DNA of 25,914 nt, taken from Verrucomicrobiales bacterium (GTDB lineage Bacteria; Verrucomicrobiota; Verrucomicrobiia; Verrucomicrobiales; DEV007). Each line of letters begins with the position of its first letter. Position 1 is the stretch's first letter. Made by a program: the position numbers and the translations under genes. Positions 8,241 to 14,290 of this stretch are shown here, piece by piece. The notes beneath the pieces were generated by a model, which saw nothing but the letters and a program-made list of their open reading frames with translations, ran no database searches and had not been told where the DNA came from. The stretch spans positions 1 through 25,914 of the forward strand of contig JACETS010000015.1 of assembly GCA_013911195.1 (NCBI GenBank), given 5' to 3'.

Positions 8241-9842
8241 ATGAGCGAAAAAGAAAATGATTCTAATCCTCCATCACCTGATGAGATTTCAAAAAAATTA
8301 AGTGAATTTTTCAAAGAAAATTTTGGAGGAAATGTTGGTTTTGGATCTTTTCCCGATATGAATACTCCTCAAGAGGGGCCCGAAGTGCCAGTGGAAACGG
8401 AACTCAAGAAAGGCAAGGATATCTTTGAATTCAATTATTTACCCAAAGACATATGCTCACATTTGGACCGATTTGTTATTCAACAAGAAGAGGCTAAAAA
8501 GGCTTTATCGATTGCCGTATGTGACCACTATAATCATGCTAAGTATTTAAGAAAATTGAAAGATGAGGATCCTGATAATTCTTCAAATATAGAGTTTGCG
8601 AAACAAAATGTTGTCATTGTTGGTCCGACAGGTGTCGGCAAAACCTATTTGGTAAAGCACATCGCTGACCTTATCGGGGTTCCCTTTGTAAAGGCTGATG
8701 CAACTAAGTTTAGTGAAACTGGTTACGTGGGTGGCGATGTAGATGATTTGGTTAGGGAGCTTGTGCAGAAAGCTGATGGAGATATCGAGTTAGCTGAGCA
8801 TGGAATTATCTATATTGACGAAATCGATAAATTAGCTAGCCAAGGAAATTCAATGGGCAGAGACGTGAGTGGAAGAGGTGTTCAGACTGCTCTTCTTAAA
8901 TTAATGGAAGAAACGGAGGTCCAGTTGAGAAATCCCATGGACATTCAGTCTCAAATGCAAGCCGTCTTCGATTTGAAGAATGGAAAGTCTGGCCCGAAGA
9001 TCATAAATACTCGCGACATTTTGTTTATTGTGAGCGGAGCTTTTTCTGGTCTAGAGGAAATTGTGCGTAAGCGTATTAGTAGAGGTAATATCGGTTTTAA
9101 TAGTAATAGTGTTGATGTCCCGATGGATAATGAACTGTTTGGGCAGGTTAACACGCAGGATTTTATTGATTATGGATTTGAGGCAGAATTTATTGGGCGA
9201 TTACCTATTAGAGTTGTGTGTGAGCATCTCGATAGTAGTGATTTACTTGAGATTATGGAGTCATCTGAAGGTAGCTTACTGCGACAGTATGAACAGGAAT
9301 TTGCCGCATATGGTATTAAGGCTAAATTCGATAGGGACGCTCTTCAAATAATTGCGGATAGAGCGGCAAATGAAAAAACGGGTGCTCGAGGATTGTTGAC
9401 AGTATGTGAGAGAGTTTTGAGGAATTTTAAATTCGAATTACCTGGAACTTCTGTGACTGAGTTAAATATTGACGAAAATCTACTTAATAATACCTCAAAG
9501 GTTCTGGAAAAATATAAGAAAAAGGGTTTAGAGATGAGTGCCAGTAAGGTGAGTCGCGAATTAAAGGTTTTTGCATCTGAATTTCATCGTCAACACGGTG
9601 TGAAGATTAATTTTTCAGAGGATGCTGTTGCTGCGGTCTCTGAAAAAGCAATGTCCAACGGCACGAGTCCACTAAATGAATGTAATAGTTTGTTTAAAGA
9701 TTTTCAATTTGGCTTGAAGTTGATTCAGAAAAATACAGGGAAAGATGATTTTTTAATTCCTGCTGAAGCGATCAATGATCCTGATTCGTATTTAAGCTCT
9801 ATGGTGGTTAGTTCATATCGAGAAGTTGAAAAAGAAAATTAA
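8241..9842 (+). CDS. ClpX-like AAA+ protein unfoldase lacking the zinc-binding domain
   Basis: A 533-residue AAA+ protein closest to ClpX. It shows Walker A GPTGVGKT (128-135), pore loop GYVG (161-164), Walker B IIYIDE (189-194), an arginine-finger region EFIGRLP (R320) and sensor-2 GARGL (R383). An IGF tripeptide at 284-286 lies at the ClpX loop that docks on ClpP, so a proteolytic partnership is plausible. Unlike canonical ClpX (about 420 residues) there is no four-cysteine zinc domain at the N-terminus; instead there is a Pro/Glu-rich lead of about 60 residues. After sensor 2 there is a C-terminal extension of about 120 residues (410-533) I cannot assign. HslU was considered, but the IGF loop and lack of an HslU I-domain argue against it. 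No clpP is in the window. recR follows after 38 bp. Confidence 0.85.
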   Translation: MSEKENDSNPPSPDEISKKLSEFFKENFGGNVGFGSFPDMNTPQEGPEVPVETELKKGKDIFEFNYLPKDICSHLDRFVIQQEEAKKALSIAVCDHYNHAKYLRKLKDEDPDNSSNIEFAKQNVVIVGPTGVGKTYLVKHIADLIGVPFVKADATKFSETGYVGGDVDDLVRELVQKADGDIELAEHGIIYIDEIDKLASQGNSMGRDVSGRGVQTALLKLMEETEVQLRNPMDIQSQMQAVFDLKNGKSGPKIINTRDILFIVSGAFSGLEEIVRKRISRGNIGFNSNSVDVPMDNELFGQVNTQDFIDYGFEAEFIGRLPIRVVCEHLDSSDLLEIMESSEGSLLRQYEQEFAAYGIKAKFDRDALQIIADRAANEKTGARGLLTVCERVLRNFKFELPGTSVTELNIDENLLNNTSKVLEKYKKKGLEMSASKVSRELKVFASEFHRQHGVKINFSEDAVAAVSEKAMSNGTSPLNECNSLFKDFQFGLKLIQKNTGKDDFLIPAEAINDPDSYLSSMVVSSYREVEKEN

Positions 9843-9880
9843 TTTTTAATACGTAGAGTTTCTTATTACTGTTTAATAAA

Positions 9881-10495
9881 ATGGCGAGGCTAGAGTTCCC
9901 TGAAGAAATTAAATTGCTCATCGAGAGATTAAAAAAATTACCTGGTATAGGTCCCAAAGGAGCAGAAAGAATTGCCGTTTGGTTAATTAATCAAGACAGC
10001 CAGTTTGCTGATATTTTTGCAGATGCCGTTCAAACCTCATCTAAGTTGATTAGGGCATGCGAAAAATGTGGTTTTTTTGAGAGTAAAGAAAATGGGTGTT
10101 CTCTTTGCAATGATACAAATAGAGACGATTCTGTGATTTGTGTTGTTGAACAACCAACTGACGTTATTGCTCTGGAGAAGACAGGAGTTTTTAAAGGTTG
10201 CTACCATTGCCTTGGAGGTAAAATTGCTCCTCTTGATAATATAGGTCCAGATGATTTGAGAATTGATTCTTTAATTCAAAGATTACAAGATTCAACATTT
10301 AAGGAGTTAATTTTGGGAGTGGGTTCTGACGTTGAGGGTGAAGCGACGGCTAATTATTTGGCTGATTTGATGATTGAAAAAGGGATTAATATTGATATTA
10401 CCAGATTAGCTCAAGGGCTGCCCGCTGGGGGAGGGCTTGAAAATGCTGATGAGTTGACTTTGTACAGAGCCCTTGACGGAAGACGAAAATTATAA
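9881..10495 (+). CDS. recR: Recombination mediator protein RecR
   Basis: Works with RecO (and RecF) to load RecA on gapped single-stranded DNA. The 204-residue length is typical. Visible are the helix-hairpin-helix PGIGPKGAERIA (21-32), a four-cysteine zinc finger (C60, C63, C73, C76), and a Toprim domain starting at VICVVEQPTDVIALE (86-100) with KGCYHCLGG and GVGSDVEGEATANYLADL. The usual neighbours dnaX and ybaB are absent; instead it lies between the ClpX-like gene and lipA, all on the plus strand with short gaps (38 and 46 bp). Confidence 0.97.
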   Translation: MARLEFPEEIKLLIERLKKLPGIGPKGAERIAVWLINQDSQFADIFADAVQTSSKLIRACEKCGFFESKENGCSLCNDTNRDDSVICVVEQPTDVIALEKTGVFKGCYHCLGGKIAPLDNIGPDDLRIDSLIQRLQDSTFKELILGVGSDVEGEATANYLADLMIEKGINIDITRLAQGLPAGGGLENADELTLYRALDGRRKL

Positions 10496-10541
10496 AACTT
10501 GATTGCCAAAAGCAACCAAATCTTTAGGTTGTTAATAAGAT

Positions 10542-11450
10542 ATGTCCTGTAAAATTGATCCGGCGCTACACAAGGATGCTAAACCTGAATGGATAAAGGT
10601 TAGGCTTCCTAGCGATCCAGTATTTTGGTCTACCAAAGGGCTTATAGATGATCTTCGTCTTACTACTGTTTGTGAAGAAGCTCAATGCCCTAATCGATGG
10701 GAATGTTGGAGCGGGGGTACTGCCACATTTATGATTGCTGGAGAGCGTTGTACCAGAGCATGTGGTTTTTGCGCAGTAAGCACAGCAAAACCCATGCCAC
10801 TTGAGGTTGATGAGCCTCTTAGAGTAGCACAGGCTACGAAGAGGTTGGGTCTTAATCATGTTGTCATTACCGCCGTCGCAAGAGATGACCTCTCTGATGG
10901 AGGTGCGGAACATTTTGCTAGAACGGTTAGATCCACGAAGAGAGCAAATCCAGGAATCGTTATTGAGATTCTTGTGCCTGATTTCAATGGGAAAAATGAT
11001 GCCCTTAAAGCATGTATGCAGTCTGAGCCTCATATTTTCAATCATAACCTTGAAACAGTTGAAAGATTGACGCCATTGGTGCGCTCCAGAGCGAAATATC
11101 AGAGGTCACTTGAAGTGTTGAAGAAAGCCAAAGAATTCGCCTCTGAAATTGGATTTGATGTAGCGACTAAAAGTGGAATGATGTTGGGCTTGGGAGAGAA
11201 AGAAGATGAAGTCTTGGCTGCTATGGATCATTTGCTGGAACACAATGTAACGGTTCTTACTTTAGGCCAATACCTTAGGCCATCAGCTAAGCATCTTCCC
11301 GTTGTTGATTATATTCATCCCGATCAATTTGATCATCTTAAATCGATTGCTGAGAAAAAAGGCTTTAGGCATGTTGCTTCTGGTCCCTTAGTCAGAAGTT
11401 CTTATCATGCTTCCGATTTCAAGCCTGAGCTTGATTTGCAAAGGAATTAA
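10542..11450 (+). CDS. lipA: Lipoyl synthase LipA
   Basis: Radical SAM enzyme inserting two sulfurs into octanoyl groups on lipoyl domains of 2-oxoacid dehydrogenases and GcvH. The 302-residue protein carries both cluster motifs: the auxiliary cluster CEEAQCPNRWEC (C44, C49, C55), whose sulfur is consumed, and the radical SAM cluster CTRACGFC (C70, C74, C77). The C-terminal VRSSYHA supplies the conserved serine ligand. No lipB is next to it. Upstream (10518-10536) a weak 5-bp hairpin is present without a T-run. The 3' end is 5 bp from the convergent flavin reductase gene. Confidence 0.97.
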   Translation: MSCKIDPALHKDAKPEWIKVRLPSDPVFWSTKGLIDDLRLTTVCEEAQCPNRWECWSGGTATFMIAGERCTRACGFCAVSTAKPMPLEVDEPLRVAQATKRLGLNHVVITAVARDDLSDGGAEHFARTVRSTKRANPGIVIEILVPDFNGKNDALKACMQSEPHIFNHNLETVERLTPLVRSRAKYQRSLEVLKKAKEFASEIGFDVATKSGMMLGLGEKEDEVLAAMDHLLEHNVTVLTLGQYLRPSAKHLPVVDYIHPDQFDHLKSIAEKKGFRHVASGPLVRSSYHASDFKPELDLQRN

Positions 11451-11455
11451 ATGAC

Positions 11456-11926
11456 CTAATATTGAAATCCGTTTTTTCTGACTCTCACCATGGGTGATCT
11501 GCTCGGATCATTGAGGACTCCGTCAATCACTTCTGCTGCGTAGATAATATGATCTCCGCCTTCTATTTTTCCAATAATCTTGCATGCGAGGAACGCCAGC
11601 GCATCACTGAGTTGCGGCAATTCATATTCGTTATCTTCGAGTTCGAGAGAATCAAAAGGTGATCTATTGTCTTGCTGGTTGAAGGGCTTCATTAATCTTG
11701 CATCTTCTTCAGCAAGTATATTTATGCCTATCATATTTGATTCTTCTACTGCTTGGTTGAGTCTGCGATCCACACCTATTGCAACGGTTATTGTTGGAGG
11801 GTTGAAACCTGCTTGTTCTACGAAACTCGCAAGCATGCCAATTTCTTCACCATCCTGTGTGCTAGTCGCAATAAATACTCCACTTGGTATTTTTCCTAAA
11901 GCTGCTCCAATGCGTTCAACATTCAT
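11456..11926 (-). CDS. Flavin reductase-like, FMN-binding protein
   Basis: A 156-residue single-domain protein of the flavin reductase-like split-barrel family. Characteristic are the N-terminal IPSGVFIATSTQDG (13-26), the small-residue stretch MLASFVEQAGFNPPTITVAIG and the GGDHIIYAAEV motif near the C-terminus. Members reduce free FMN/FAD with NAD(P)H, or form the C-terminal module of flavodiiron proteins, which this resembles. It follows the MoeB-rhodanese gene on the minus strand after 39 bp, so both are probably in one transcript; a link through sulfur or selenium redox is only a guess. Specific electron acceptor unknown. Confidence 0.85.
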   Translation of the reverse strand: MNVERIGAALGKIPSGVFIATSTQDGEEIGMLASFVEQAGFNPPTITVAIGVDRRLNQAVEESNMIGINILAEEDARLMKPFNQQDNRSPFDSLELEDNEYELPQLSDALAFLACKIIGKIEGGDHIIYAAEVIDGVLNDPSRSPMVRVRKNGFQY

Positions 11927-11965
11927 AATTATATTAGAATTTACGATTCCAAGCTTAATGTAGAT

Positions 11966-13087
11966 TTAGCCTACATCAATCTTGTTCTTCCAGTCATCCA
12001 TTCCCCCAATCACGTTCGTGATTTCAGTCATTCCTTTTGTTTTAAGTATTTCTGCAGCTTTGGCGCTTCGGTTTCCAGATTTACAGATGAGAAATATAGG
12101 ACTTGTCTGATCTATCTCTACGATTCTTTCTTCTAATTCTGGTAGAGGTATGAATTGAGATCCTTCAATATTGAATTCTTCCACTTCATCTGGATTTCTT
12201 ACATCGACAAGATTAACACTTTGTTTGTTTTCAATTAAATTTGCTAGTTCGTTTACGCTAATTTCATTAAATTCTATATTTTCATCATAACCTTTTATTT
12301 TTGAAATATCTTTTATTGTTGCGAGGTTTCCACAGATTTTGCATTCGGGATCTTTTCTGGTGTTGAAGGTTTTAAAACGAGAATTGAGGGCGTCATAATG
12401 AAGGAGCTTTCCAATCATCGGTTCGCCAATGCCGGTTAATAATTTAATTGCTTCAGTTGCTTGAAGGGTTCCAATTATCCCTGGGAGCACGCCCAGAACA
12501 CCTCCCTCCATTCAGTCAGGCACAGCGCCTTTAGCTGGTGGGTCTGGGAACAGGCAACGGTAACAAGGCCCACCATCAGATGGAGAGAAGACTGTTACTT
12601 GGCCTTCAAATCTAAAAATTGAGCCATACACATAGGGAATTCCTAGAAGTACTGACGTATCATTTATTAGATATCGAGAAGGAAAATTATCAGTGCCATC
12701 AATGATGATATCGTAATTCTTTGAAATTATCTCCGCATTATTTTCATCAAATGCTTCATCGTACAGTTCAAGGTTAACATATGGATTTATCTCTTGAAGA
12801 GTGTCCTTCGCTGAATCTATTTTTTTGGTGCCTATGTCATTGGAGCCATGAAGAATTTGGCGTTGAATATTAGATTCGTCCACAACGTCCATATCGATAA
12901 TACCAAGTTTTCCAATGCCAGCCGCAGCTAGATACATAGTGCATGGAGATCCAAGGCCTCCAGCTCCAATACATAATACACTTGATTTACGTAATTTTTT
13001 TTGTCCTTCGATGCCAAATGATGGTAGAGAAATATGACGAGCGTAACGCTTCAGTTCATCTTTACTCAAATGTGGGTTCTCTGCCAT
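11966..13087 (-). CDS. moeB: MoeB/ThiF-rhodanese adenylyl/sulfurtransferase, predicted selenoprotein (Sec192)
   Basis: Read through one in-frame TGA (12512-12514) this is a 373-residue E1-like enzyme that adenylates the C-terminus of a small sulfur carrier (MoaD or ThiS type) and transfers sulfur from its own rhodanese domain. The ThiF fold has GAGGLGSP (41-48), ESNIQRQ (71-77) and D130 in DGTDN. The zinc pairs are intact on both sides of the TGA: CYRC (C175, C178) and CKIC (C249, C252). The rhodanese domain (about 275-373) has active-site CKSGNRS (C335). Homologs have a conserved Cys in the motif xCxEGGVLG exactly where TGA lies: D191-TGA-M193-EGGVLG. In ThiF and MOCS3 this Cys takes part in catalysis. 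No frame shift or residue is lost, and a SECIS-like hairpin follows. Alternatives are a nonsense mutation, sequencing error, or two separately translated halves (TGA is directly followed by ATG). Architecture is MoeZ/MOCS3-like. Confidence 0.8.
12479..12498 (-). promoter_or_regulatory. Candidate bacterial SECIS element
   Basis: On the minus-strand mRNA, CUGGG and CCCAG form a perfect 5-bp stem (extended to 7 by two U-G pairs) around the loop CGUGCU. The loop begins 20 nt after the UGA and has a G as its second base. From memory, bacterial SECIS rules ask for a UGA-to-loop distance of about 16-37 nt and a G in the first two loop positions, so both are met. The codons used here (CTG GGC GTG CTC CCA GGG) are GC-rich compared with the AT-rich codons that follow, as expected if the RNA structure is under selection. 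Computed folding was not done. Confidence 0.65.
12512..12514 (-). other. In-frame TGA, predicted selenocysteine codon
   Basis: The minus-strand reading is GTG CCT GAC TGA ATG GAG GGA (V-P-D-stop-M-E-G). The codon replaces the family's conserved cysteine; TGC or TGT differs from it by one base. The frame is the same and the coding signal equally strong before and after it. Confidence 0.75.
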
Positions 13088-13234
13088 TTTTGAATTTAGT
13101 TTAATTTATTTTATTTGCGAATTATAGGCAAAATATACTGTCGGTCTCGTTATTTTAATAAAGTAATGAAACATTTATTATGATGCGCACGTATAAGATT
13201 TTATATCTCTCATAATAATCTCCTAAAGTTTTTG

Positions 13235-13405
13235 ATGAAAATAAACACCAACAAAAATGTAAGAAGGTCCGTAATCATTAGAGAATTCTTTCACAATGCT
13301 CTTACTTTAGCGGTAATGAAACAATCCTTGTCAGAAGCGTCTAAAGAAATGAATTTACAGGTCGTTGACCAGAAAAAAGTAATTCCAAGGTATTTCCAGG
13401 GTTGA
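13235..13405 (+). CDS. Possible small protein, 56 residues, or gene remnant
   Basis: An ATG-to-TGA frame of 56 codons beginning MKINTNKNVRRSV and ending KKVIPRYFQG. It is basic, has no membrane segment, and a central amphipathic stretch (about 22-46, LTLAVMKQSLSEASKEMN) could be helical. In an AT-rich, stop-rich intergenic region an open frame of this length is somewhat unusual, but no ribosome binding site is seen and I do not recognise a family. It could also be a decayed gene or a leader for the AP2 gene 33 bp downstream. Confidence 0.3.
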   Translation: MKINTNKNVRRSVIIREFFHNALTLAVMKQSLSEASKEMNLQVVDQKKVIPRYFQG

Positions 13406-13419
13406 AGTTAAATCAACCC
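13399..13419 (+). promoter_or_regulatory. Hairpin between the small ORF and the AP2 gene
   Basis: GGGTTGA / TCAACCC, a perfect 7-bp stem with a 7-base loop, overlapping the TGA of the small ORF. It lacks a T-run on either strand, so it is a weak terminator at best; it could be an operator or mRNA structure for the AP2 gene starting at 13439. Confidence 0.35.
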
Positions 13420-13438
13420 AAATTTGCCTCCATGATTT

Positions 13439-13888
13439 ATGGGTGTTACTATTGTTCATTCATATATGAGTGACACCTATGCTATCTCTCGCATTGACTT
13501 GCCATTGATGAAAACTCATGGCTGGCAAGTTAGATTAAGGAGACAGGGAAAACTTTTCTCCAAATTTTTTTCAGACAGAAAACATGGCGGGGTAGATTCC
13601 GCATTTTTAATTGCAAGATCCTACCGTAATGAACTAATTAAAAAACTCCCTGATCCTGTTCGCGCTGGAGCTGAGGGAAAGCTGACAAGACGAAATGTAT
13701 CTGGAGTTGTCGGGGTTTCTAGAATTGTAATTAAATCTGGAAATCGAAAATATGAGTTCTGGCAAGCAACATGGTCTAGTGGTGTCGGAGTTAGGAAAAG
13801 AGTGAAGTTTTCGGTTAAACGGTATGGAGAAGAGCGAGCCTTTGAGTTAGCGTGTGTGGCTCGAAAAAATAGTGAGAAACATGAATGA
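13439..13888 (+). CDS. Tandem AP2-like DNA-binding protein
   Basis: A 149-residue basic protein made of two AP2-like units. Unit 1 (about 27-66) reads HGWQVRLRRQGKLFSKFFSD then YGG-like spacing and an ALxxARxYRNEL helix. Unit 2 (about 89-142) has GVVGVSRI, FWQATWSS, KRVKFSVKRYGEERAFELA. Alternating three-strand sheet plus helix with conserved W, G, F and R is the AP2/ERF plan, known from plants and from mobile endonucleases. Here there is no nuclease or integrase domain, so a chromosomal regulator or nucleoid factor is more likely; similar stand-alone proteins occur in PVC bacteria (from memory). Start is uncertain: ATG 13466 (MSDTYAISRID) is equally possible. The stop overlaps the next gene's ATG by 8 bp (ATGAATGA), suggesting coupling. 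Confidence 0.7.
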   Translation: MGVTIVHSYMSDTYAISRIDLPLMKTHGWQVRLRRQGKLFSKFFSDRKHGGVDSAFLIARSYRNELIKKLPDPVRAGAEGKLTRRNVSGVVGVSRIVIKSGNRKYEFWQATWSSGVGVRKRVKFSVKRYGEERAFELACVARKNSEKHE

Positions 13889-14270
13889 TAATTCAGGTTC
13901 GGTACGTATTGATATTTGGTTGTGGGCAGTGAGGCTGTTTAAAACTCGATCCTTGGCGGGGTCTTCTTGTCGAGGCTCTAAGGTAAGAGTTAATGGGGAG
14001 CTAGTAAAACCCTCTAAGATGCTAAGGGTAGGAGACATGCTTGATATCCAAAAAGATAAATCTCAAATTACAGTTGAAGTATTGGGTGTACTAAAAAAAA
14101 GAGTTTCAGCCAAAGATGCTGTTAATTATAAAAGAGAAATTTCAATTATTACTGAGGATAGAGTTGATCCACTAGTAAAGCCTGTTCGTGGAGAAGGGAG
14201 ACCTACGAAACGTCAACGAAGAGTAATGGATGCTTTCTTAGATCAGGTAGAAAAGAGTTCGAGAGTTTAG
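13881..14270 (+). CDS. Hsp15-type S4-domain RNA-binding protein
   Basis: From ATG 13881 the product is 129 residues: an S4 domain with RIDIWLWAVRLFKTRSLA at its start, CRGSKVRVNGELVKPSKMLRVGD in the middle, and a basic C-terminal tail (GEGRPTKRQRRVM). This is the pattern of Hsp15 (E. coli HslR, 133 residues), which rescues stalled 50S subunits carrying nascent chains. The frame also opens earlier at a GTG (13854), but the ATG fits the family start and has an upstream GTGAG. It overlaps the AP2 gene by 8 bp, so the two are probably translated together, and ends 20 bp from the convergent acetylesterase gene. Confidence 0.88.
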   Translation: MNDNSGSVRIDIWLWAVRLFKTRSLAGSSCRGSKVRVNGELVKPSKMLRVGDMLDIQKDKSQITVEVLGVLKKRVSAKDAVNYKREISIITEDRVDPLVKPVRGEGRPTKRQRRVMDAFLDQVEKSSRV

Positions 14271-14290
14271 TTTACTCAAATATATTAATA

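Larger units (their letters stand above)
13088..13438. other. 350-bp intergenic region between moeB and the AP2 gene
   Basis: The only gap over 300 bp in the window. The left part (13088-13234) is very AT-rich and should hold the promoter of the moeB operon on the minus strand; I could not pick a convincing -35/-10 pair. A 9-bp inverted repeat TTATTATGA (13175-13183) / TCATAATAA (13210-13218) with a 26-bp spacer may be an operator or chance. The right part contains a 56-codon ORF and a 7-bp hairpin, listed separately. No tRNA or known riboswitch was recognised. Confidence 0.6.

Noticed and set aside
8241..9842. HslU assignment for the AAA+ protein
   Set aside because: The IGF loop and the GYVG/EFIGRLP pattern match ClpX; there is no HslU-type I-domain and no hslV next to it.
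10518..10536. Terminator between recR and lipA
   Set aside because: Only a 5-bp stem (CAACC/GGTTG) with a mismatch inside and no T-run.
10566..11045. 159-codon ORF on the minus strand
   Set aside because: It lies wholly inside lipA, whose cluster motifs are clear; the translated protein has no recognisable domain.
11580..11963. 127-codon ORF on the plus strand
   Set aside because: Antisense to the flavin reductase gene; Ser/Leu-rich shadow sequence.
11966..13087. Simple pseudogene (nonsense mutation) reading of the MoeB gene
   Set aside because: A single TGA at precisely the conserved Cys codon, with no other damage and a SECIS-like stem, fits selenocysteine better. It is kept as an alternative.
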